Shown one piece after another: positions 1 to 6,937 of a DNA stretch of 11,027 nucleotides. Source of the stretch: Ectopseudomonas composti (GTDB taxonomy: Bacteria > Pseudomonadota > Gammaproteobacteria > Pseudomonadales > Pseudomonadaceae); contig CAMPIF010000099.1 in assembly GCA_946886245.1 (NCBI GenBank), forward strand, positions 1-11,027, in the 5' to 3' direction. Numbering within the stretch: the first letter of the stretch is position 1; each line of letters starts with the position of its first letter. Position numbers and translations under genes: made by a program. The notes beneath the pieces were generated by a model. It worked only from the letters and a program-made list of their open reading frames with translations. It made no database searches and was not told the origin of the DNA.

Positions 1-691
1 CTATGTCGCCTTCGTTCGCGGCAATCGCCAGGCGCTGTTCAAGGACCATCAGGTTCGCGGCTTCATCGGTTTTCTACTGCTGACCTGGCTGGTATTCGGC
101 ACCTGGCTGTGGATCAACTCGGACCATGCCTGGCTCGACGCCGTTCGCATCGTCGCGGTGAACGTCACGTCGGTGGTCACCACCACCGGCTTCGCCCTTG
201 GCGACTACAGCACCTGGGGCAGTTTCGCCGTGCTGCTGTTCTTCTACCTGACCTTCGTCGGCGGCTGTTCCGGCTCGACATCGGGCGGCCTGAAGATCTT
301 CCGCTTCCAGGTTGCCTATGTGCTGCTCAAGGCCAACCTGATGCAGCTGGTGCACCCGCGCGCGGTGATCAAGCAGCAGTACAACAACCACAACCTGGAT
401 GAAGAGATCGTCCGCTCGCTGATCACCTTCTCCTTCTTCTTCACCATCACCATCGGCGTGCTGGCCCTGGCCCTGACCCTGGTCGGCCTGGATTGGGTCA
501 CCGCGCTGACCGGCGCGGCTACTGCGGTGTGCAACGTCGGTCCGGGGCTTGGCCCGATCATCGGCCCGGCCGGCAACTTCGCCAGTCTGCCGGATTCGGC
601 CAAATGGCTACTCAGTGCCGGCATGCTGCTCGGCCGCCTGGAAATTCTGACCGTACTGGTGCTGGTCACCCGCAGCTTCTGGAAACACTGA
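1..691 (+). CDS. trkH: TrkH-family potassium uptake channel subunit, C-terminal part (partial)
   Basis: The reading frame is open from base 2 to the TGA at 689-691 and encodes the last 229 residues of an inner-membrane K+ channel subunit; the 5' end lies outside the window. TrkH forms the ion-conducting pore of the Trk system, gated by the cytoplasmic NAD(H)/nucleotide-binding TrkA, which is not in this window. Visible marks are the third pore loop (TTTGFA, bases about 181-198), the GGCSGST segment, the GGLKIFRF helix, and the fourth pore loop with the canonical NVGPG filter (533-547). The protein ends in FWKH. It is followed after 3 bases by a second TrkH gene, about 72% identical over the last 177 residues by my hand alignment, so the two form a tandem duplicate and are almost surely co-transcribed. 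Family assignment is very firm; ion selectivity is inferred from the family. Confidence 0.95.
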   Translation, partial: YVAFVRGNRQALFKDHQVRGFIGFLLLTWLVFGTWLWINSDHAWLDAVRIVAVNVTSVVTTTGFALGDYSTWGSFAVLLFFYLTFVGGCSGSTSGGLKIFRFQVAYVLLKANLMQLVHPRAVIKQQYNNHNLDEEIVRSLITFSFFFTITIGVLALALTLVGLDWVTALTGAATAVCNVGPGLGPIIGPAGNFASLPDSAKWLLSAGMLLGRLEILTVLVLVTRSFWKH

Positions 692-694
692 CCA

Positions 695-2149
695 ATGCCC
701 CTAGCCAGCCTGCGCATCCTCGCCTTCATCAACGGCATCTTCCTCGTCACCCTGGCGCTGAGCATGCTGGTGCCGGTGATCACCCTGCTGATCTTCGAGC
801 AGCCGCAAGGCATCAATGCCTTTCTCTGGTCGAGCCTGATCACCGCCCTCACCGGCATCGCCATGATCGCTCAGGGCAGGCCGCAGCAAACGCAACTGCG
901 CCCACGCGACATGTACATGCTGACGGTGTCGAGCTGGGTGATGGTATCGATCTTCGCCGCCTTGCCATTCATCTTCGCCGAACGGGCGAGCATCACCGAC
1001 GCATATTTCGAAAGCATGTCCGGTATCACCGCGACCGGCGCCACCGTATTCAGCGGCCTCGACGACATGTCTCCCGGTACGCTGATCTGGCGCTCGCTGC
1101 TGCACTGGCTGGGCGGCATCGGTTTCATCGGCATGGCCGTGGCGATCCTGCCGATCCTGCGCATCGGGGGCATGCGCCTGTTCCAGACCGAGTCGTCGGA
1201 TCGCTCGGAGAAGGTCATGCCGCGCTCGCACATGGTCGCCAAATACATGGTGCTGGCCTATGTCGGCCTCAGCACACTCGCGGTGCTGGCGTTCTGGTGG
1301 GCCGGCATGGGCCTGTTCGATGCGATCAACCACGCCATGTCGGCGATCGCCACCGGCGGTTTCTCCACATCCGACTCCTCCCTGGGCAAATGGCAGGAAC
1401 CGGCGATTCACTGGGTCGCTATCATCGTGATGGTGCTCGGCAGCCTGCCCTTCGTGCTCTATGTCAGCACCCTGCGCGGCAACTACCGCGCACTGTTTCG
1501 CGACGCGCAGGTGCGCGGCTTCCTGCTGCTACTGGTGGGCAGCTGGTTCGTGCTGGCTGGCTGGAAATGGCTCACCACCGACCTGTACTGGCTCGATGCG
1601 CTGCGCCTGGTGGCGGTGAACATCACCTCAATCATGACCACCACCGGCTTTGCCGTGGGCGACTACCACCTGTGGGGCCCGTTCGCCAGCATGATGTTCT
1701 TCTACCTGGGTTTCGTCGGCGGCTGCTCCGGCTCCACCGCCGGCGGCCTGAAGATCTTCCGCTTCCAGGTCGCCTACATCCTGCTCAAGGCCAACCTCAG
1801 ACAGCTCATTCACCCGCGAGCAGTGATCAAGCAGCAGTACAACCGCCACCGGCTGGATGAAGACATCGTTCGTTCGATCCTGGCCTTCGCCTTCTTCTAC
1901 ACCATCACCATCGCCACCCTGGCGCTGGCGGTGGCGATGTGCGGAGTGGACTGGATCACCGCCCTGACCGGCGCTGCGGCAATGGTTTCAGGCGTTGGCC
2001 CGGGCATGGGCGAGATGGTCGGCCCGGCCGGCAACTACGCCACCATTCCCGACCTGGCCAAGTGGCTGCTGAGCTTCGGCATGCTGCTCGGGCGCCTGGA
2101 AATCCTGACCGTGCTGGTGCTGCTGTTCCCGGCCTTCTGGCGCCATTGA
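695..2149 (+). CDS. trkH: TrkH-family potassium uptake channel subunit, second tandem copy
   Basis: This 484-residue integral membrane protein is full length for TrkH (usually about 480-485). All four pore loops are visible: TATGA (residues 112-116), IATGGF (218-223), TTTGFA (315-320) and GVGPG (433-437). The fourth differs from the upstream copy and from the usual TrkH motif: the Asn of NVGPG is Gly433. The GGCSGST segment (342-348) and GGLKIFRF (350-357) are intact. The ATG at 695 follows the upstream stop after only 3 bases and has no strong Shine-Dalgarno, which suggests translational coupling. Expected role is low-affinity K+ uptake together with TrkA. The altered filter could change conductance or selectivity, or make this a specialised subunit. 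The gene ends 16 bases before the convergent AraC-type gene. Confidence 0.95.
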   Translation: MPLASLRILAFINGIFLVTLALSMLVPVITLLIFEQPQGINAFLWSSLITALTGIAMIAQGRPQQTQLRPRDMYMLTVSSWVMVSIFAALPFIFAERASITDAYFESMSGITATGATVFSGLDDMSPGTLIWRSLLHWLGGIGFIGMAVAILPILRIGGMRLFQTESSDRSEKVMPRSHMVAKYMVLAYVGLSTLAVLAFWWAGMGLFDAINHAMSAIATGGFSTSDSSLGKWQEPAIHWVAIIVMVLGSLPFVLYVSTLRGNYRALFRDAQVRGFLLLLVGSWFVLAGWKWLTTDLYWLDALRLVAVNITSIMTTTGFAVGDYHLWGPFASMMFFYLGFVGGCSGSTAGGLKIFRFQVAYILLKANLRQLIHPRAVIKQQYNRHRLDEDIVRSILAFAFFYTITIATLALAVAMCGVDWITALTGAAAMVSGVGPGMGEMVGPAGNYATIPDLAKWLLSFGMLLGRLEILTVLVLLFPAFWRH

Positions 2150-2165
2150 GCGCCCCCTACCCAGC

Positions 2166-3179
2166 TCAGTTGGCCAGCCCACGGCGGCTGCGATACTCGC
2201 CAGGCGTTTCACCGAACCAGCGGCGAAACGCCCTGAAGAAGTTGCTCGGATCGGCAAAGCCCAGCAGATAGGCAACTTCCAGCAAGGTCAGGTCGACCTG
2301 ACCGAGATACTGCTCGGCCAGCTCACGGCGGGTGTCGTCGAGCAACTGCTGGTAGCTGGTGCCCTCCTCCTGCAGACGCCGCTGCAGGGTACGCTGCGAC
2401 AGGTGCAGCGTTTGCGCCACCACCTCACGCCGTGGTTCGCCCTGGGGCAACAGGCGACACAGCACCTGACGTGCCTGATGGGTGACACGGCTGCTGCAGA
2501 AACGCGCCAGGTATTCGCCGGCAAAACGGTCATGCAGCTGCGCCAGCGCTTCATTGGCACTGGGCAATGGTGTCTCCAGATCGGCACGCTCGAAGATCAA
2601 CCCATAGTGCTCGGCATTGAACTTCAGCGGCGCCTGGAACACCTGCTGGTAGGGCGTCAGATCGACAAGTGGCGGGCCTTGCAGACGAATCTCGCGCGGG
2701 CGAATGGGCTTGCCGGTCATCCAGCGGCAAAACGCCAGACAGTACGCCAGCGAGGCCTCGGCGCTCTGCCGGGCCGGCGGCAGGCGGTCGCCATGAATGG
2801 CCAGCGTCAGCGCATAGCCATCAGGTTGCGGCATGAAATTCAGGTCCGCACCTTCACCGATGATGCGCTGATAGCGCACCAGACGAGTGAAGCCATCACG
2901 CAGGTTGCGGCTGGACATCAGCGCGTAGCCCACGACATGGAAGGACGCCGGGCGCACCACCTGCGCCATGTTCAGGCCGATCGCCGGGTTGCCCGACAGC
3001 GCCACGGCGCGCTGCCACAGACGGGTCATGCCGTCCTGCGGGAAGCGCGCATCCGGGTCGTTCAACGCGGCGTAATCCATGCCCAGCTCGGCGAACAGGC
3101 GGGTGCAGTCGACGCCGCCCAGCTCCAGCGCCTGCACGATGGCCAAGGCCCAGTTGGAGGATGTGGTTCTTTCGCTCAT
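2166..3179 (-). CDS. AraC-family transcriptional regulator (arabinose-binding-like N-domain)
   Basis: A 337-residue cytoplasmic DNA-binding protein. Residues about 20-205 resemble the N-terminal ligand domain of the OruR-type AraC group (Pfam Arabinose_bd family), and residues about 235-335 are the double helix-turn-helix, with LSQRTLQRRLQEEG (first HTH) and LLGFADPSNFFRAFRRWFGETPGEYR (in two parts, second HTH and signature). The frame is open far upstream, to 4298, but that extension would run antisense through two good genes. I start at the ATG at 3179, after which the sequence looks like protein of this family. It is divergent from the DUF962 and HD-domain pair across 129 bases, so those genes are its natural candidate targets. 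The effector is unknown. I see no specific operator. Confidence is high for family, low for target. Confidence 0.93.
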   Translation of the reverse strand: MSERTTSSNWALAIVQALELGGVDCTRLFAELGMDYAALNDPDARFPQDGMTRLWQRAVALSGNPAIGLNMAQVVRPASFHVVGYALMSSRNLRDGFTRLVRYQRIIGEGADLNFMPQPDGYALTLAIHGDRLPPARQSAEASLAYCLAFCRWMTGKPIRPREIRLQGPPLVDLTPYQQVFQAPLKFNAEHYGLIFERADLETPLPSANEALAQLHDRFAGEYLARFCSSRVTHQARQVLCRLLPQGEPRREVVAQTLHLSQRTLQRRLQEEGTSYQQLLDDTRRELAEQYLGQVDLTLLEVAYLLGFADPSNFFRAFRRWFGETPGEYRSRRGLAN

Positions 3180-3308
3180 CGTCTTGTTCTTGTGATCAAT
3201 CAGCAAGGCCAGGGTTGGCGGCGCAAGGATACTAGACTGGCACCTTAAGTCAGTGGCCCACGGAGACAGCGCATTTACACTGACCGTGACAATAACAGGA
3301 GGTGCGCC

Positions 3309-3626
3309 ATGACCGCCCAGACCACCGAACGCTACCAGAGCTTCGCCGAGTTCTACCCCTATTACCTGCAGGAACACAGCAACCCCGTGTGCCGCCGTCT
3401 GCACTATGCCGGCAGTCTGCTGGTGCTGGCGATCCTCGCCTACGCCCTGCTCACCCAGCAATGGCTCTGGCTGCTGGCCATGCCACTGGCCGGTTATGGC
3501 TTCGCCTGGGTCGGCCATTTCGTCTTCGAAAAGAATCGACCGGCCACCTTCGACTATCCGCTGTACAGCCTGATGGGCGATTGGGTGATGCTCAAGGATG
3601 CCTTTACCGGCCGTATCCGTTTCTGA
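3309..3626 (+). CDS. DUF962/Mpo1-like small membrane protein
   Basis: A 105-residue protein with the DUF962 (YGL010w/Mpo1-like) pattern: His23 and Asn25 near the start, then His32 with a following AG, two hydrophobic segments (about 34-50 and 52-68), His70 in WVGHFVFEKN, and the RPATF stretch. Yeast Mpo1 is an Fe2+-dependent dioxygenase for alpha-oxidation of 2-hydroxy fatty acids; its conserved His residues bind the metal and their counterparts appear present here. The bacterial role is not established to my knowledge, so the function is only suggested. The ATG has an excellent ribosome binding site (AGGAGG at 3298-3302 region) 6-7 bases upstream. The next gene follows after 48 bases on the same strand, with no terminator seen between them. 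Confidence 0.85.
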   Translation: MTAQTTERYQSFAEFYPYYLQEHSNPVCRRLHYAGSLLVLAILAYALLTQQWLWLLAMPLAGYGFAWVGHFVFEKNRPATFDYPLYSLMGDWVMLKDAFTGRIRF

Positions 3627-3674
3627 CGAAACGAATGTACGCCCCTCTGAAGAACAACAAGAACGAGAACGCCC

Positions 3675-4262
3675 ATGAACAGCCGCGCCCGCTTTACCCA
3701 CATGCAAGACGGCCAGGCCGAGGACTGGGCCATCATCGCCCGGGATTTCGCCACCTACGCCGCTCAGTTGCCTGCCCGCATCCTCGATCACCTGCGCCTG
3801 CTCGACGGCGATTTCGGTGGGTTTCCGGTGGACCGCCTGACCCACTCGCTGCAAACCGCCACCCGTGCCTATCACGACGGCCGCGACGAGGAGTATGTGA
3901 TCTGCGCGCTGCTGCATGACATCGGCGATACCCTCGGCAGCTACAACCACCCGGACATCGCCGCGGCCATCCTCAAGCCCTTCGTCAGTGCCGAGAACCA
4001 CTGGATGGTGGAGAAGCACGGCATCTTCCAGGGCTATTACTTCTTCCATCACCTGGGCATGGATCGCCATCTGCGCGAGCAATTCAAGGATCACCCCCAG
4101 TACCAGGCGACCATCGAGTTCTGCGCCAGGTACGATGCGGCGGCCTTCGACCCGGACTATGAAAGCCTGCCACTGAGCTTCTTCGAGCCCATGTTGCAGC
4201 GCGTGTTCGCCCGGCCGAAGAACTCCATCTATCTGGCTGCAATGGACAAGACCAGCACCTGA
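3675..4262 (+). CDS. HD-domain protein, possible mixed-valent diiron oxygenase (PhnZ/MIOX-like)
   Basis: A 195-residue soluble protein with an HD superfamily core. Candidate metal ligands, by position, are His57 (LTHSLQ), His81-Asp82 (LLHDIGD), His92 (YNHPD), His115 (EKHG) and Asp154 (ARYDAAAFD). The spacing His57-24-His81 and His92-23-His115 mirrors PhnZ-type enzymes (as I recall, H34, H58-D59, H80, H104, D161), which are Fe(II)/Fe(III) oxygenases of alpha-hydroxyphosphonates, relatives of myo-inositol oxygenase. Many such proteins are simply annotated as HD phosphohydrolases. The substrate cannot be read from the sequence and no phosphonate genes are nearby. It is probably co-transcribed with the DUF962 gene upstream. 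The ribosome binding site is weak (GAACGAGAAC before ATG). The extreme C-terminus (NSIYLAAMDKTST) aligns with nothing I recognise. Confidence 0.85.
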   Translation: MNSRARFTHMQDGQAEDWAIIARDFATYAAQLPARILDHLRLLDGDFGGFPVDRLTHSLQTATRAYHDGRDEEYVICALLHDIGDTLGSYNHPDIAAAILKPFVSAENHWMVEKHGIFQGYYFFHHLGMDRHLREQFKDHPQYQATIEFCARYDAAAFDPDYESLPLSFFEPMLQRVFARPKNSIYLAAMDKTST

Positions 4263-4289
4263 CCGCCGGCCACTGTTGCGCCACCGTTC

Positions 4290-4313
4290 GGCGGCCATGC
4301 TTGGCTGGCCGCC
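4290..4313 (+). terminator. GC-rich hairpin after the HD-domain gene
   Basis: A perfect 8-base-pair stem (GGCGGCCA at 4290-4297 with TGGCCGCC at 4306-4313) encloses an 8-base loop, 28 bases after the HD-gene stop. It is followed by ACCCCCTTGG and not by a T-run, so it is not a textbook intrinsic terminator. It may end the DUF962-HD transcript weakly. The loop also contains the TTGGCT proposed as the -35 of the cyaB promoter. Confidence 0.4.
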
Positions 4314-4330
4314 ACCCCCTTGGTTATGAT
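4301..4330 (+). promoter_or_regulatory. Candidate sigma-70 promoter for cyaB
   Basis: TTGGCT (4301-4306, 4 of 6 to TTGACA) and TATGAT (4325-4330, 5 of 6 to TATAAT) are separated by 18 bases. Transcription would begin near 4337 and give a leader of roughly 85 bases before the cyaB ATG. The -35 lies in the loop and right arm of the preceding hairpin. I found no clear Vfr/CRP-type operator. The call rests on the hexamers alone. Confidence 0.4.
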
Positions 4331-4347
4331 CCCCGCCCAGCGAGCCT

Positions 4348-4409
4348 CTGGCTCAGGTCTTGCAGACCAGCCAGGCGTCCAGCAGAGACGCCAGAAATCC
4401 AGCAGGGAC
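4348..4409 (+). promoter_or_regulatory. Structured 5' leader of cyaB: two hairpins plus a direct repeat
   Basis: Hairpin 1: CTGGCT (4348-4353) pairs with AGCCAG (4369-4374), enclosing GGTCT (4356-4360) paired with AGACC (4364-4368) around a TGC loop, with CA bulged. Hairpin 2: GGCGTC (4374-4379) pairs with GACGCC (4387-4392) around a 7-base loop; it shares base 4374 with hairpin 1, so the two abut or compete by one pair. A 12-base direct repeat with one mismatch, TCCAGCAG(A/G)GAC, occurs at 4378-4389 (through the hairpin 2 loop) and 4398-4409 (over the likely ribosome binding site). No known riboswitch is recognised. Confidence 0.4.
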
Positions 4410-4420
4410 AGTTCCAACAG

Positions 4421-5809
4421 ATGAAGCCAGCAATCACCAGCCGTGCCAACGGGCTACCGACGCCGCCGTTGCGTGAATACTATTCGCGCGTACTGGCCTA
4501 TATCGCCACGGCCGCCAGCATCGCCGCCGGCACCTATGTCGGGCACTTCGCCTACGACATCCTGTGGATGGTGCCCTACGCCCTGCTCTACCCTCATCTG
4601 GCGCACAATCTCAGCCGCCGCTTCAAGCGCGACTATCCGCAGCAGACCGACCTCGCCCTGCTGTTCTTCGATGCCCTGCACGCCGGCGCATCCTGCGTGC
4701 TGCTGGGTTTCTCCGCCGTCCCCAGCCTGATGTTCCTGCTGATTCTGTGTTTCAGTGCACTGGTCGTCGGCGGCATGCGCTATCTCGGCCTGGCGCTGCT
4801 GGTGGCCGCCAGCGGCATGGCGCTGTGCGCTGCGCTGGTGGGGGTTCATCCCAATACCGACACGCCGACCCTGGTGGCGCTGGTCAGCATCCTCTTCACC
4901 ACCCTGTACATCTGCATCACCGCCTATTTCGTCAACCAGCAGGGCCTGCGCCTGGCCCAGGTACGCAGCGAGATCAAGCGTGAGCAGGAAAAGGCCGCAC
5001 GTCTGGCGCGCAACCTGGCCAAGTACCTGTCGCCACAGGTCTGGGAATCGATCTTTACCGGCAAGAAGAGCGTACGCCTGGAGACTCAGCGCAAGAAGCT
5101 CACGGTGTTCTTCTCCGACATCAAGGGCTTCACCGAGCTGTCGGAAGAACTGGAAGCCGAAGCCCTGACCGACCTGCTCAACACCTACCTCAACGAAATG
5201 TCGAAGATCAGCCTGAAATACGGCGGCACCATCGACAAGTTCATCGGTGACTGCGTCATGGTGTTCTTCGGCGACCCGAGCAGCAACGGCGCCAAGAAGG
5301 ATGCGGTCGCGGCGGTGTCCATGGCCATCGCCATGCGCAAGCACATGAAGGTGCTACGCCAGCAATGGCGCGCGCAGGGCATCACCAAACCGCTGGAAAT
5401 CCGCATGGGCCTCAATACCGGCTACTGCACGGTGGGCAACTTTGGCGCCGACACGCGCATGGACTACACCATCATCGGCCGCGACGTGAACCTTGCCAGC
5501 CGCCTGGAGAGCGCCGCCGAATCCGGCGAGATCCTGATTTCCCACGAGACTTATTCACTGGTCAAGGACGTGATCATGTGCCGCGACAAGGGCCAGATCG
5601 CCGTCAAGGGCTTCACCCGCCCGGTGCAGATCTACCAGGTGGTGGACTTCCGCCGCGACCTGGGCGCTACCTCCAGCTACGTCGAGCACGAACTGCCGGG
5701 CTTCTCCATGTACCTGGACACCAACGGCATTCAGAACTTCGACAAGGAGCGGGTGATTCAGGCGCTCAACCAGGCGGCGGAAAAGCTGCGCGACAAGGTC
5801 ATTCTCTGA
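4421..5809 (+). CDS. cyaB: Class III adenylate cyclase with MASE2-type membrane domain
   Basis: A 462-residue inner-membrane enzyme making cAMP from ATP; P. aeruginosa CyaB, recalled as 463 residues, is the main source of cAMP for Vfr-dependent virulence control. Residues about 22-170 hold six hydrophobic helices (MASE2 sensor region). Residues 172-205 are a charged linker (REQEKAARLARNLAKYL). The catalytic domain is about 222-410. Catalytic residues are present: metal-binding Asp233 (FFSDIKGF) and Asp277 (FIGDCVMVFFGD), adenine-selecting Lys273 and Asp348 (MDYTIIG), and transition-state Asn357 and Arg361 (NLASRLES). Lys/Asp at the base-recognition sites indicate adenylate and not guanylate cyclase. 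The frame is open from 4301, but I use the ATG at 4421 because it gives the family length and MASE2 start; AGGGA lies 12 bases upstream. It converges on agt, with a REP pair between. Confidence 0.96.
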   Translation: MKPAITSRANGLPTPPLREYYSRVLAYIATAASIAAGTYVGHFAYDILWMVPYALLYPHLAHNLSRRFKRDYPQQTDLALLFFDALHAGASCVLLGFSAVPSLMFLLILCFSALVVGGMRYLGLALLVAASGMALCAALVGVHPNTDTPTLVALVSILFTTLYICITAYFVNQQGLRLAQVRSEIKREQEKAARLARNLAKYLSPQVWESIFTGKKSVRLETQRKKLTVFFSDIKGFTELSEELEAEALTDLLNTYLNEMSKISLKYGGTIDKFIGDCVMVFFGDPSSNGAKKDAVAAVSMAIAMRKHMKVLRQQWRAQGITKPLEIRMGLNTGYCTVGNFGADTRMDYTIIGRDVNLASRLESAAESGEILISHETYSLVKDVIMCRDKGQIAVKGFTRPVQIYQVVDFRRDLGATSSYVEHELPGFSMYLDTNGIQNFDKERVIQALNQAAEKLRDKVIL

Positions 5810-5830
5810 AACGAACCGCTTGGAGTGCCA

Positions 5831-5887
5831 TTCGCGGCTAAAGCCGCTCCTACGATACGCCCTTGTGGGAGCGGCTTCAGCCGCGAT
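5831..5887. repeat. Pair of inverted REP elements (REPIN-like) between cyaB and agt
   Basis: Two REP units face each other. The right unit, 5865-5887, contains GGGAGCGGCTTCAGCCGCGA; the left unit, 5831-5853, is the same sequence on the opposite strand with 3 differences in 23 bases. An 11-base spacer separates them. Each is itself a small palindrome (GCGGCT...AGCCGC) and together they can form a long cruciform or RNA hairpin. Such GGGAGCGGCT repeats are typical of Pseudomonas genomes and are thought to be moved by RAYT transposases. No RAYT gene is in the window. Lying in the gap between convergent genes, it may also block read-through from either side. Confidence 0.9.
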
Positions 5888-5896
5888 AAAAGCCGA

Positions 5897-6937
5897 CTAC
5901 AACGCGGTATCCGGCAACGCCTCGTTCAACACCACCGGCTCACCATCGATCAGCGCCTGCAACGCCAGGAATTCCAGCGCCGAAGCGCGCCAGGACTGTG
6001 CTGCCGCCAGCTCTGCGCAACGCCGCCGATCCAGCTCCAGTGCAGCCAGGCAGGCAGCACGCAGATCCTCGTCCATCACCCCGCTCTGCCCTTGCGACAG
6101 CACATCCAGCGGTCCGGCAACGGGAAACGCAGCCACCGGCGTACCGCAAGCCAGCGCTTCCAGCATCACCAGCCCATAGGTATCGGTACGCGAGGGGAAA
6201 ACCAGCACCGAGGCATCCTGATAGGCCTCGGCCAACGCCTGGCCATGGCGATAACCGAGAAAGCACACCTGCGGATACTGCTGCTGCAACACCTCACGCT
6301 GCGGGCCGTCGCCGACCACGCGCTTCTCTCCCGGTAAATCCAGATCGAGAAAGGCCTGCAGGTTCTTTTCCGGGGCGATGCGTCCGACGTAGAGAAACAC
6401 CGGTCGCACCGGACGAGCGCGCGTCTCGTCCGGCCGGAACAATCGGGTATCCACCCCTTTACGCCACAGTTGCAGCCGTTGCAGAGCCCAGCTGGCGAAC
6501 TCCTCGCGCAGGCGCTCGGTGGTCACCAGCACGGCCTGACTGGGGCGATGGAAGGCACGCAGAAAGGCATAGCCCCAACGCGGCGAAATCCACGGCCAGC
6601 GAGCGCTGACGTACTCGGGAAAGCGCGTATGGATGGCCGTGGAAAACGCCAGCCCACGCTTGACCAGCCAGCGCCGCGCCGCCCAACCCAGCGGCCCCTC
6701 GGTCGCGAGGTGCACGCAGTCCGGACGAAAGTCGCGAATCGCCGCACCGACACGCCACAGGTCCCACACCAGCGGAATCTCCGGGTATGACGGACAGGGC
6801 ACGGCGCGAAAATCGGCGGGCGACAGCAGTTTGACCTGATGGCCCAACCCACGCAGTTCGCCGACCAGCGCGGCCAGGCTGGTGACCACGCCATTGACCT
6901 GTGGCGCCCAGGCGTCGGAGACGATGAGTATCCTCAT
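5897..6937 (-). CDS. agt: GT4-family glycosyltransferase, glycolipid synthesis (Agt)
   Basis: A 346-residue retaining GT-B glycosyltransferase. The N-domain begins MRILIVSDAWAPQVNGV, the usual opening with the acceptor-side glycine loop. The nucleotide-sugar domain has YVGRIAPEKNL (183-193), GDGPQ (209-213) and a D-x7-E motif (Asp252-Glu260, in RTDTYGLVMLEAL), with Asp in place of the common first Glu. Directly downstream of and overlapping plcP (ATGA, 6934-6937), it matches the position of P. aeruginosa PA3218 (agt1). There the PlcP/Agt pathway makes monoglucosyl- and glucuronosyl-diacylglycerol under phosphate limitation, with a second transferase (PA0842) elsewhere. Which sugar this enzyme transfers cannot be read here. 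The open frame extends upstream to 7150, but inside plcP antisense-free overlap is implausible and the ATG at 6937 is clear. Confidence 0.9.
   Translation of the reverse strand: MRILIVSDAWAPQVNGVVTSLAALVGELRGLGHQVKLLSPADFRAVPCPSYPEIPLVWDLWRVGAAIRDFRPDCVHLATEGPLGWAARRWLVKRGLAFSTAIHTRFPEYVSARWPWISPRWGYAFLRAFHRPSQAVLVTTERLREEFASWALQRLQLWRKGVDTRLFRPDETRARPVRPVFLYVGRIAPEKNLQAFLDLDLPGEKRVVGDGPQREVLQQQYPQVCFLGYRHGQALAEAYQDASVLVFPSRTDTYGLVMLEALACGTPVAAFPVAGPLDVLSQGQSGVMDEDLRAACLAALELDRRRCAELAAAQSWRASALEFLALQALIDGEPVVLNEALPDTAL

Noticed and set aside
493..1860. Plus-strand open frame of 455 codons across both trkH genes
   Set aside because: Arg, His and Ala-rich composition typical of an out-of-frame reading of GC-rich DNA; it crosses the trkH stop and start and shows no domain.
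3281..3295. Possible Pho half-site near the DUF962 gene (TTGTCAC on the minus strand)
   Set aside because: It stands alone; the positions 11 bases either side do not match, so it is probably chance.
3180..4298. Minus-strand upstream extension of the AraC-type gene to 710 residues
   Set aside because: The added 373 residues are low-complexity (His, Gln, Gly, Val rich), lie antisense to two well-supported plus-strand genes, and the regulator is complete from the ATG at 3179.
4454..5344. Minus-strand open frame of 296 codons opposite cyaB
   Set aside because: Gln, Gly and Ala-rich shadow of cyaB with no independent support.
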